A stretch of 6,065 nucleotides of DNA from Alphaproteobacteria bacterium. GTDB lineage: Bacteria; Pseudomonadota; Alphaproteobacteria; UBA8366. Each line of letters begins with the position of its first letter. Position 1 is the first letter of the stretch. Below the pieces are notes generated by a model that did not search any database, was not told the DNA's origin, and saw only the letters and a program-made list of their open reading frames with translations. The translations under genes and the position numbers were made by a program. Shown in pieces: positions 1-5,868 of the stretch. The stretch lies in assembly GCA_018665505.1 (NCBI GenBank), contig JABJCS010000022.1, positions 1 through 6,065 on the forward strand, in the 5' to 3' direction.

Positions 1-102
1 ACATAAACTGGCAGCTGTCCGGGCCGTCGTGCCAGCAACAAAATGTTCGATCAGACGATCCTGCCTGTATCTGCTCAGACGGCTCTTGCGCATGGATACC
101 AT
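1..102 (-). CDS. IS1595-family transposase, N-terminal 34 codons (cut by window edge)
   Basis: This is the start of a DDE-type transposase that cuts and joins the insertion sequence ends. Reading begins at ATG 102 and runs open to the window edge: MVSMRKSRLSRYRQ, then DRLIEHFVAGTTARTAASLC. The pattern MRKSRLS, LIEHFVAG and TARTAA is what I recognise from IS1016-like transposases of the IS1595 family, whose N-terminus is a helix-turn-helix/zinc-ribbon-type DNA-binding region. An AGAGG ribosome binding site lies five bases before ATG 102. The second ATG at 93 (MRKSRLS) is the customary family start but has no well-placed Shine-Dalgarno. This copy has Ser at residue 7, as is usual in the family, while the right copy has Arg. 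Whether the gene is intact cannot be judged here. Confidence 0.85.
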   Translation of the reverse strand, partial: MVSMRKSRLSRYRQDRLIEHFVAGTTARTAASLC

Positions 103-125
103 GATAACCTCTAATCTCGGTTATC
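103..125 (-). promoter_or_regulatory. Hairpin covering the transposase ribosome binding site (left IS)
   Basis: On the minus strand GATAACC, a nine-base loop and GGTTATC form a seven-pair inverted repeat that ends directly before the transposase ATG at 102. The last two G bases of the AGAGG Shine-Dalgarno fall in the stem. It may limit transposase translation from transcripts that enter the element from outside. The role is inferred; the repeat itself is visible and identical in the right copy. Confidence 0.45.
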
Positions 126-170
126 TGGGACAGCCCCTTTAATTATAAATATCAATTAGATATAGGATCG

Positions 171-633
171 ATTAACCATTCGATTATGGTCATCCGTGAA
201 AGTGCTTAACGAACATTGGTTTGGTCAGGGACGCTAGAGGCTTTGACCGATTAAGTGCTCTGTCGAACGCAGATTGCGTTGGCGGACAGAGCGGACGTCG
301 GAATATGAGCAACGATGTAAATGAAACTGGAACGGAGCGCCTGTTCGATCAGGACGAGTTGATCGATAGTAAGACCGATTGAATGGCCGTGTGACCTACT
401 GAAACGATGTATTCCAGCGCCAGGCAACGCATGAGATAGCCCGTAATGTAGCTGAAGCCTCGACGAGTACTCAGAGGGTTTCATTAAATATTATTCTAGT
501 TACGCAAGGAGCGAGCGAGACCGGTTCTGTCGCCACAGAGGTATTTGGTGCCGTGGGCGAATAGGCGCAGTTATTGGATGTGATGAAGCGAGAGGTGGGC
601 GAGATATTGGTTGAGGTGACGCAAGTCGTCTGA
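171..633 (+). pseudogene. Decayed 3' end of a methyl-accepting chemotaxis protein gene
   Basis: Bases 415-633 read in one frame as the C-terminal end of a chemoreceptor signalling domain: QATHEIARNVAEASTSTQ, VSLNIILVTQGASETGS, then VATEVFGAVGE, a TAG at 562, and AQLLDVMKREVGEILVEV to TGA 631. This matches the familiar EIARNV..A...T..V..NI..V...A.ETG pattern of alphaproteobacterial receptors. Upstream, the conserved hairpin-tip coding sequence is still traceable in broken frames: ATTAAC (171, IN of INDIA), CTTAACGaACATTG (205, LNATIE), AGAGGCTTTG (237, RGFA) and TTGGCGGAC (279, LAD). Spacing between these landmarks is within a few codons of expectation, with a net loss of roughly 30 bases. Frameshifts and the stop make it non-functional. 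The 5' part (ligand-binding and membrane regions) is missing and may lie beyond, or have been removed by, the left IS. The C-terminal part is firm; the upstream part was aligned by eye. Confidence 0.75.
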
Positions 634-766
634 TTTGTGATCGTTTCGATCAATGTTGTTTGTCATTAAACTGCGAGAGTTCATCCGAAATCCGGCGCGA
701 GAATTTGCTGTTTACCGGAGTGCTTGTTTGCTGTTGGTTGAACCGCGTTGAATTTGGAGATGAATG

Positions 767-784
767 CTCCCCCATTTTGGGGAG
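767..784 (+). promoter_or_regulatory. GC-rich hairpin in the glycosyltransferase leader
   Basis: CTCCCC and GGGGAG form a perfect six-pair stem around the loop CATTTT. The following sequence (TTAGATGTCC) lacks a U-run, so it is not a standard intrinsic terminator. Its place about 30 bases before the Shine-Dalgarno would fit a leader structure affecting transcript stability or translation, or the worn-out terminator of the chemoreceptor gene. Function is unknown. Confidence 0.4.
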
Positions 785-814
785 TTAGATGTCCTGCTGA
801 TTGACCCGGCAATC

Positions 815-820
815 AAGGAA
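815..820 (+). promoter_or_regulatory. Ribosome binding site that fixes the TTG start at 829
   Basis: AAGGAA lies eight bases before the TTG at 829. The first in-frame ATG (847) is 26 bases away from it and has no Shine-Dalgarno of its own. The in-frame stop at 802 rules out a start further upstream. Together these favour TTG 829; TTG 832 is the only close rival. Confidence 0.75.
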
Positions 821-828
821 AACCGCTC

Positions 829-2919
829 TTGTTGATCGTTTCGAAAATGTTGGCGCAGGCCGTGGAGCAGATTGAGCGCGATCGTCTACGCGAAGCCGAA
901 ATTTTGTGCGATGAAGTATTATCCCTGGAACCTGACAATGATGATGCTTGGTATCTGAAGGGTGCTATCGCGTTGTCGGACGGCAGAGGATCGGATGCAA
1001 AATACGCGTTGCAAAAAAGTGTCGACTTTCAGCCCGAATCAGATCGGAACATAGAGGCATTAGCGAAAATCTTTTTAGCGCAGGGTGAAACGGCGGAAGC
1101 AACGGCGCTGTATGAACGCTTATTGAGTGCGTCCCCGGATCGAGCTGATTGGTGGTCTGCCCTATCGGGATTAAAATATGATCTGCGGGATTTCGCAAAT
1201 GCTGAGGTGGCGGCAAATAAGGCGGTTTCGTTAGACAAAAACTTGGCGGAACCGTTACTAAATCTGGCGCTCATGCGCCTCGATGAATTAGATTACGAGG
1301 GGGCCGCCGCAGCATGTGGTCAGGCGTTGGGAATAGACCCCACATTCGCGCATGCGCATTTCTTGCTCGGCAATATTTATCTTTCACAAGGGCACCAAGA
1401 CGCTGCGGCTGGCTGCTACCGCAAGGTACTTGATCTCGATCCCGTGAATGCGGACGCTCTGATCAATCTCGGGAATATTCACAGAGAGCGATTGGAGATT
1501 GCGGCTGCAGGCGAGTTTTATGAAGCCGCCGCCAAGGTTGCTCCAGAGAATGCCATGGTTCACTCGAATCTTGGGATTGTTCTTAAAGACCAAGGGAAAA
1601 TGGAAGCCGCGATATGGGCATTTGGTCGAGCGATCGAACTAGATCCGTCGATGCATTTGGCACGATCGAATTACCTGTTTTGTCTATGTTTCAAAGTGGA
1701 TGAGAATCCAGAGGATGTATTTTCAGAGCATTTGAAATTTGAAACTTTGCACGCTCAGCCGCTCGTGTCCGAAATTCCGAAACATATCAACATTGCCGAT
1801 CCCGAACGACGGCTTCGCGTCGGTCTTATGTCTCCCGATTTGCGAATTCACCCAGGCGGTCATTTCTACCTTCCCATTGTAGAAGGCCTCGACCGCGAGC
1901 ATTTCGACGTCACGTGTTATTACAATTATATTTTAAAAGACGCGTGGACGTCGAAATTCGAGAAATCTTCTGACCACTTTCATCACGTATACAATTGGAG
2001 TGATGAACGTATCGTGGAGCAAATTCGATCGGATGGGATCGATATTTTGATTGAAGGGGCGGGCCATATGTCGGGGAATAGGCTGTTGGTCGCGGCTCGT
2101 AAACCGGCACCGGTGCAAATAGGAACGGCATTATATCCGAATACCACAGGTTTGTCGGCGATCGACTATCGTTTGCTGGACAGACAGGTTGCGCTACCGT
2201 CGGTCGAAGCATTTCATTCCGAAGAGATTATTCGCCTACCCGAAACGCATTTTTGCTATCGCCCACTCGAAGGAGATGTGTCGCCGGCAGCGCAGCCGCC
2301 GGCAGTCGGAAATGGTTACGTGACCTTCGGCAGCTTTAATAACGCAATCAAGCTTAATGATCTGACTGTTTCCGTATGGGCGAGAATTCTGCAAGAGGTG
2401 CCGAATTCTCGTTTGGAACTGAAGTGGCTGGAATTCGATCGTCCCGAATCGGTTGGCATTTTGGATCGATTCGCGGCCCATGGGGTTGATCCTTCGCGTA
2501 TCGATCGATTTGGCCGATCGCCGGACCCATATACGCCGTATCTTAATCTGGATATTTGTCTGGACCCGATCTATGCCTCCGGCGGCACAACGACATGTGA
2601 CGCGCTGTGGATGGGAGTGCCTGTGGTGACAATTTCTGGCGAAACGCAATTTTCACGTACAGGTCTGATGCACCTTACTAATATTGGATTACCTGAGCTT
2701 ATTGCGAAGAACGTTGACGAGTTTGTGGACATTGCCGTCGACCTCGCAAGCAATATCATTCGATTAGATGACATACGCAGTGGACTACGAGAGCGTATGA
2801 AAGCGTCGCCCATCATGGATGAGCAACGCTATAACCGATTTCTTGAGGCCGAGCTTCGGCGTGTTTGGCGAATTTGGTGCGATGGTAAGGTTATGCCGAC
2901 GGCGGATCTTCCGCGATAA
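829..2919 (+). CDS. TPR-containing O-GlcNAc-transferase-like (SPINDLY/GT41) glycosyltransferase
   Basis: A 696-aa cytosolic protein that probably transfers a sugar from a nucleotide-sugar donor to Ser/Thr of target proteins. Residues 7-276 form about eight tetratricopeptide repeats (for example ALINLGNIHRERLEIAAAGE at 210 and VHSNLGIVLKDQGKMEAAIW at 244), the usual substrate-holding superhelix. The catalytic part begins at RRLRVGLMSPDLRIHPGGH (327), where His341 matches the active-site His of OGT. AGHMSGNRL (411) is the GHT..NRL motif with Met for Thr. TTGLSAIDYRLLD (439), VTFGSFNNAIKLN (498, Lys509 as the donor-binding Lys) and GGTTTCDALWMGVPVV (585) are further family signatures. There is no signal peptide or membrane segment, and length is normal for bacterial members. 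The His normally found a few residues before the second LD motif is absent (DPYTPYLNLDICLDP, 566). Donor and targets are unknown; flagellin or other surface proteins are possible in this family. It ends inside the convergent neighbouring gene. Confidence 0.9.
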   Translation: MLIVSKMLAQAVEQIERDRLREAEILCDEVLSLEPDNDDAWYLKGAIALSDGRGSDAKYALQKSVDFQPESDRNIEALAKIFLAQGETAEATALYERLLSASPDRADWWSALSGLKYDLRDFANAEVAANKAVSLDKNLAEPLLNLALMRLDELDYEGAAAACGQALGIDPTFAHAHFLLGNIYLSQGHQDAAAGCYRKVLDLDPVNADALINLGNIHRERLEIAAAGEFYEAAAKVAPENAMVHSNLGIVLKDQGKMEAAIWAFGRAIELDPSMHLARSNYLFCLCFKVDENPEDVFSEHLKFETLHAQPLVSEIPKHINIADPERRLRVGLMSPDLRIHPGGHFYLPIVEGLDREHFDVTCYYNYILKDAWTSKFEKSSDHFHHVYNWSDERIVEQIRSDGIDILIEGAGHMSGNRLLVAARKPAPVQIGTALYPNTTGLSAIDYRLLDRQVALPSVEAFHSEEIIRLPETHFCYRPLEGDVSPAAQPPAVGNGYVTFGSFNNAIKLNDLTVSVWARILQEVPNSRLELKWLEFDRPESVGILDRFAAHGVDPSRIDRFGRSPDPYTPYLNLDICLDPIYASGGTTTCDALWMGVPVVTISGETQFSRTGLMHLTNIGLPELIAKNVDEFVDIAVDLASNIIRLDDIRSGLRERMKASPIMDEQRYNRFLEAELRRVWRIWCDGKVMPTADLPR

Positions 2920-3811
2920 CCGCATCGGCAAATGTGTTGTCGACGCAGTCTTCGAATTCCGGCCGGTGACTGATTAGCCCGCCGGAGACGAGCGAATCTC
3001 GCAACCGCTCGAAGCCTTCGCGCGGCAAGTGGGGGTCTTTGCCCCAAACGCCAAGCTCAATATAGCGCTGAGCCGCTGCCGCAAGTATTGCCGGATCGAT
3101 GTCGGGGAAAAATTGCGCCACTGCTGATGCAATTTCGGAGGCCGGAACACTGTGAAGCCATTTCTGGCATCGATACATTGCCCGGGTCATCCGATGCAGG
3201 TCATCACTGCGTGTCGCGATCATCGCCTTCGTCGCGTAAAGCGTTGTATATGTGCAGTATCCGCGGGTTGCTTGCGCATACCAAATATGCCCGGCATTCT
3301 CGGTTAAGACCTGTTCTGCGAACGGTTGGAACAGCTGTACGACATCCGCATCTCCTGCCGCCAAAGCCGCAACATTTCCAGGCATTGTCCTATCAGCCAC
3401 CCGATTGAGGCTGGCAGGGTCAATTCCGGCGCGCCGCAAATCTTCCTGCAGGCACATCCAGGGCGTCGGGACTTCGGACACGCTGGCAAAGCGAATATCC
3501 GACAGGTCCTTCAGATTGAAATTTGGGTTTGGTTCTTTGCCGATCAGGAAAAATGGATCCCGTGTAATAGCTTCCGAAAAGCCCAATATTTCCGGTTCGC
3601 GATTCTTGTCCCGCATGACCATGATCCGCATGGGTCCCCCCCAATACACATCAGCGATACCGTCGCTCAATTGCTGCGCCACGGTATCCAGACTGGGACT
3701 CGTGCTCAATGTTACGTCGACACCTTCCGCCTCGTAGGTCCCGAGCGCGAAGGGAAGGTAAAAGGGCGTGTAAAACATTGCTCTGAACGATTCGCACAAG
3801 TTTATGGCCAT
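2891..3811 (-). CDS. NMT1/THI5-like ABC transporter substrate-binding-type protein
   Basis: A 306-aa protein of the NMT1/THI5 and SsuA/TauA periplasmic-binding fold, which binds a small organic ligand such as a sulfonate, nitrate, pyrimidine precursor or similar. The N-terminus (INLCESFRAMFYTPFYLPFA, then LGTYEAEGVDVTL) has the typical 'A-x-G-x-(F/Y)-x-x-E-G-(V/L)-(D/E)-V' pattern. IADVYWGGPMRIMV (52) and ALAAGDADVVQLFQPFAE (149) fit the same family. ATG 3811 is chosen because AAGGA stands eight bases upstream; the in-frame ATG at 3850 has no such site. Neither start gives a signal peptide or lipobox, which is odd for an exported binding protein. There is no CCCFC motif as in fungal THI5 HMP-synthase. 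No permease or ATPase gene is in the window. It is the third gene of the minus-strand operon and its end overlaps the glycosyltransferase by 29 bp. A cytoplasmic binding or enzymatic role is possible. Confidence 0.8.
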   Translation of the reverse strand: MAINLCESFRAMFYTPFYLPFALGTYEAEGVDVTLSTSPSLDTVAQQLSDGIADVYWGGPMRIMVMRDKNREPEILGFSEAITRDPFFLIGKEPNPNFNLKDLSDIRFASVSEVPTPWMCLQEDLRRAGIDPASLNRVADRTMPGNVAALAAGDADVVQLFQPFAEQVLTENAGHIWYAQATRGYCTYTTLYATKAMIATRSDDLHRMTRAMYRCQKWLHSVPASEIASAVAQFFPDIDPAILAAAAQRYIELGVWGKDPHLPREGFERLRDSLVSGGLISHRPEFEDCVDNTFADAVIAEDPPSA

Positions 3812-3819
3812 GTCGGATG

Positions 3820-3824
3820 TCCTT
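3820..3824 (-). promoter_or_regulatory. Ribosome binding site of the binding-protein gene
   Basis: AAGGA on the minus strand lies eight bases before ATG 3811. It supports that start over the ATG 13 codons upstream at 3850, which is preceded by A/T-rich sequence with no purine-rich Shine-Dalgarno. Confidence 0.7.
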
Positions 3825-3889
3825 GGTTTCGTTGCCTTAGTTGGCTTCATTTTTGATATAGGCGGATTGGCGGCAGTGTCCCGCTTCGA

Positions 3890-4888
3890 TCAGCCGTTAT
3901 AGGTTCGCGCACCCTGATCGCGTAGGAAAATTCTGATCATGTGGCGGCGTTTGTCGAGGTCGTCATAATCTTCGTATGCGGTTCGTCTATGGGCGCAATG
4001 GCCGTTGTGAAAATATATCGTCTGCCCGGCGGCGAGATAGAAGTTGGTATGCATTTTCGGTTCGGACAGTATTCCGTGCAGAGCCTCAACGGCTTCCTGC
4101 CCTTCGGTGTCCAACTTTTCTTCGACCAGATCGTAGCCCGCATAAATGTTGCGCGGGTTGAACCGGGCCCAAAGTTCTGTGCCGTCATATGTATAAACGG
4201 GATGAGAACTCGCATTTGGCAGATTGGGGGCATGTTCGCCATATCGATTGAGCCAGAACGGACGATAAAGCCGTTCGAGTAGGCGTGGATGTCGCTGCAG
4301 CATCTCGTTGTGCGCCGTCAGAAGACTGACCGCTCCGCTTCGCCCACCCTTTTTTGCCGTGCGGAGTGCTTGTAATCCGAAGTATCGTGGTGGCTGGTTG
4401 TAGCTATAGTCGGTGTGAAAATCTAACTCGGCACTTGTCACGTCGGCCCGTACCTTTGGGCCTTTTTTCTTTCCGGTATCGATGACGTCATACATCAGGG
4501 TGCCGCTGAAAGACTGTGCCACGGGGCGGGCAATGAGCGAGCTCAAGATCCAATAGATCGTCTTCAGTTCATCCTTGTCGTAAGTCTTGATAGAGAGGCG
4601 ATCTAGGACAGCGAAACCGACACCGGTTTCCAATCGTTTCTTTACGCGCGTCATAAAGGCCGTCGTCTTACGCAGGGCGTAATCAGCTGGGGAAAGCACC
4701 TCGGTTTGCAATGGATTGTCGCGCAATGTCTCGATGAATTGCTTCAATTCCATCTGGCAGGCACCGGGAATTGGGATGAGATAGTCGGACTTCTGAAGGC
4801 TATCTCGTGTCCACGCCTTTTTGCCACGCAGGGTGGAGTCGAAAACTCTTGGTGTTTTGCCTTTGGGTGATCTCGCAGCCTGTCGCAT
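3890..4888 (-). CDS. TauD/TfdA-family Fe(II)/2-oxoglutarate-dependent dioxygenase
   Basis: A 332-aa cytosolic oxygenase that would couple decarboxylation of 2-oxoglutarate to hydroxylation, and often C-N or C-S/C-O cleavage, of a small substrate. The iron-binding triad is visible: His158 and Asp160 in ELDFHTDYSYNQPP, and His300 in HNGHCAHRRTAYED. Arg319 in RRHMIRIFLRD is the usual 2-oxoglutarate anchor. HPRLLERLYRPFWLNRYGEH (200-219) and ARFNPRNIYAGYD (241) are also typical of this subgroup. ATG 4888 is chosen: GAGGG lies eight bases upstream and the AW..DSL segment conserved at the N-terminus of such enzymes is kept. The frame is open to 4993 but that extension lies within the preceding gene; ATG 4753 would cut the conserved N-terminus. 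It starts 17 bp after the deacetylase-like gene, so the two are co-transcribed. Substrate is unknown (taurine, a betaine or carnitine-like compound, or a purine such as xanthine are family precedents). Confidence 0.85.
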   Translation of the reverse strand: MRQAARSPKGKTPRVFDSTLRGKKAWTRDSLQKSDYLIPIPGACQMELKQFIETLRDNPLQTEVLSPADYALRKTTAFMTRVKKRLETGVGFAVLDRLSIKTYDKDELKTIYWILSSLIARPVAQSFSGTLMYDVIDTGKKKGPKVRADVTSAELDFHTDYSYNQPPRYFGLQALRTAKKGGRSGAVSLLTAHNEMLQRHPRLLERLYRPFWLNRYGEHAPNLPNASSHPVYTYDGTELWARFNPRNIYAGYDLVEEKLDTEGQEAVEALHGILSEPKMHTNFYLAAGQTIYFHNGHCAHRRTAYEDYDDLDKRRHMIRIFLRDQGARTYNG

Positions 4889-4896
4889 GCCAATGG

Positions 4897-4901
4897 CCCT
4901 C
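4897..4901 (-). promoter_or_regulatory. Ribosome binding site of the dioxygenase gene
   Basis: GAGGG on the minus strand lies eight bases before ATG 4888, in the 17-bp gap after the stop codon of the deacetylase-like gene. It decides the start among ATG 4993, 4888 and 4753. Confidence 0.7.
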
Positions 4902-4905
4902 AAAT

Positions 4906-5820
4906 TTATTCGGGTAGGTCTTCGCTGCCGGGTACGATGCCGCGCGGCAAATTTGCCACGTGATCGGCGATTTCCCCAGGACGCGCGAACCAAATCTTAT
5001 CCCGTTTCGGGTGATTGACGAAATGCTCAAGAATGCGTTGGAGATGTTTGAACCGAAAGGGTTGGCCCACGACAAACGTATGGAGTGCCAAACCCATGAC
5101 GAGCGACTGTTTTTCCGATTGCTCGATCATAACATCGAATTGGTCCATTGCCATTTCCGCGAAGTCGGACGGTGTGTGACGACGGTTGAGCATCGCAGGT
5201 GAGTCGTTGATTTCAACTGGATACGGTACCTGTAAAATTGGGCCCGAGCGTGTCCGCATCCAGAACGGTTGGTCGTCGCATGGCCAATTCATGATGTAGG
5301 TATAGTCGTTCTCTTTCAGCAGATCTGCCGTCACGTCACTTTCGGATATCCAAGGACTCATCCAGCCGCGCGGTGGAATTCCTTCGTGTTTGCCGATGAT
5401 TTCCGTCGCTTCCCGAATCAACGTTGCTTCGTCGGCCTCGGAAAAGTCCGCTTGTCGCTCTGAATTCGTGCGACCGTGCCCAACGATTTCGTCATTTCGC
5501 ATTCGAATCCGGTCCATAATTTGCGGAGCGTAATCGTAAATGGCGCTATTGGTCAGATGGCTGGCCGGTAATTCGAGCTCATCAAGAAGATCGAGAATGC
5601 GCCAAATGCCGACACGTAACCCGTAGTCCCGCCACGCGTAATTTCGATGATCCGGCGGCGGGCCCGGTTCCGTCGGTGTGTGGCCAATTCCCTCGCCAAA
5701 TGCAAAATGTTCAAGGTTCGTCGCGACATGCAGCGCCAATCTCTTTCCATCGGGCCAGGAGTAATCGGCACGTTCGACGATGGCTGAATAGTCGAAGCGA
5801 TTGTGATGTGGCAGTTTCAT
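4906..5820 (-). CDS. Polysaccharide-deacetylase-fold hydrolase, PuuE (allantoinase)-like
   Basis: A 304-aa protein of the NodB/CE4 fold, in the subgroup that includes PuuE, the cofactor-independent allantoinase of about 308 aa. Such proteins hydrolyse C-N bonds in small molecules rather than sugars. The first motif is ATNLEHFAFGEG (33), not the metal-binding TFDDG. The second is GHGRTN (114), with His115 but Asn119 where NodB enzymes have the second His. WMSPWISESDVTADLLKEND (153-172) with NWPCDDQPFWM (178) and LALHTFVVGQPFRFKHLQRI (244-263) are subgroup hallmarks. There is no signal peptide, which fits a cytosolic catabolic enzyme. ATG 5820 has a GGGA Shine-Dalgarno eight bases upstream. It is the first gene of a minus-strand operon, starting about 50 bp from the right IS, and is followed after 17 bp by the dioxygenase. 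Allantoin, a related ureide, or another amide are possible substrates; the exact one is not evident. Confidence 0.82.
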   Translation of the reverse strand: MKLPHHNRFDYSAIVERADYSWPDGKRLALHVATNLEHFAFGEGIGHTPTEPGPPPDHRNYAWRDYGLRVGIWRILDLLDELELPASHLTNSAIYDYAPQIMDRIRMRNDEIVGHGRTNSERQADFSEADEATLIREATEIIGKHEGIPPRGWMSPWISESDVTADLLKENDYTYIMNWPCDDQPFWMRTRSGPILQVPYPVEINDSPAMLNRRHTPSDFAEMAMDQFDVMIEQSEKQSLVMGLALHTFVVGQPFRFKHLQRILEHFVNHPKRDKIWFARPGEIADHVANLPRGIVPGSEDLPE

Positions 5821-5859
5821 AGGCTAGTTCCCGAGTGCGGCGGTTTTGGATGTTTCGTG

Positions 5860-5865
5860 TTTATA
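5860..5865 (-). promoter_or_regulatory. Candidate -10 element for the minus-strand operon
   Basis: TATAAA on the minus strand lies about 40 bases before the deacetylase-like start codon, just outside the IS end. At 17-bp spacing the -35 hexamer would be TTATCT inside the IS terminus, a poor match. Only about 50 bp separate the operon from the IS, so any promoter must be here or partly within the IS. Speculative. Confidence 0.3.
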
Positions 5866-5868
5866 GAA

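Larger units (their letters stand above)
1..137 (-). mobile_element. IS1595-family (IS1016-like) insertion sequence, left copy, partial
   Basis: This is the inner end of an insertion sequence whose body continues leftward out of the window. The terminus reads GGGGCTGTCCCAG on the minus strand starting at 137, followed by the beginning of a transposase gene. The same sequence occurs inverted at 5872 onward, so the boundary is set by where the two copies stop matching (bases 138-140 also match but may be chance or target sequence). The family call rests on the encoded transposase N-terminus. The neighbouring bases 138-165 are AT-rich. The outer end and any target duplication lie outside the window. 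Confidence 0.88.
1..140. repeat. Left arm of 140-bp inverted duplication (partner 5869-6008)
   Basis: Position n here pairs with position 6009 minus n in the right arm. All 140 positions are complementary except 84 (T) against 5925 (C). The left arm is limited by the window edge, so the true repeat is longer, presumably the full insertion sequence. Near-identity implies recent duplication or gene conversion, and it would allow inversion of the segment between the arms by homologous recombination. Confidence 0.95.
634..828 (+). other. Intergenic leader between chemoreceptor remnant and glycosyltransferase
   Basis: I see no gene in this stretch of about 195 bases. It presumably holds the promoter of the downstream glycosyltransferase, but no convincing sigma-70 -35/-10 pair stands out. 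A TTGAAC hexamer near 738 has only a poor -10 match downstream. The main structured element is the hairpin at 767-784. An in-frame TGA at 802 marks the upstream limit of the glycosyltransferase reading frame. Confidence 0.5.

Noticed and set aside
251..653. Two small minus-strand open frames (77 and 60 codons) in the region left of the glycosyltransferase
   Set aside because: They lie antisense to the chemoreceptor remnant, have no recognisable domains and no good ribosome binding sites. The plus strand explains the sequence better.
661..690. Flagellar sigma-28-type promoter (TTAAACT ... CCGAAAT) before the glycosyltransferase
   Set aside because: The -10 part matches only about five of eight positions and the spacing is shorter than the consensus. 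It was attractive only because of the chemoreceptor remnant nearby.
767..784. Intrinsic terminator of the chemoreceptor gene
   Set aside because: The stem is convincing but no T-run follows, and it lies more than 130 bases after the remnant's stop codon.
2891..3850. Binding-protein start at ATG 3850
   Set aside because: There is no Shine-Dalgarno before it, and the extra 13 residues are a Lys/Thr-rich stretch without homology or signal-peptide character. ATG 3811 has AAGGA at eight bases.
3252..3856. Plus-strand open frames of 161 and 176 codons opposite the binding-protein gene
   Set aside because: They are shadows of the minus-strand gene with no recognisable motifs.
3890..4993. Longer dioxygenase reading from ATG 4993 (367 codons)
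   Set aside because: The extra 35 codons lie inside the 3' end of the preceding gene, are Arg-rich and low in family character, and have no Shine-Dalgarno. ATG 4888 has GAGGG at the right distance.
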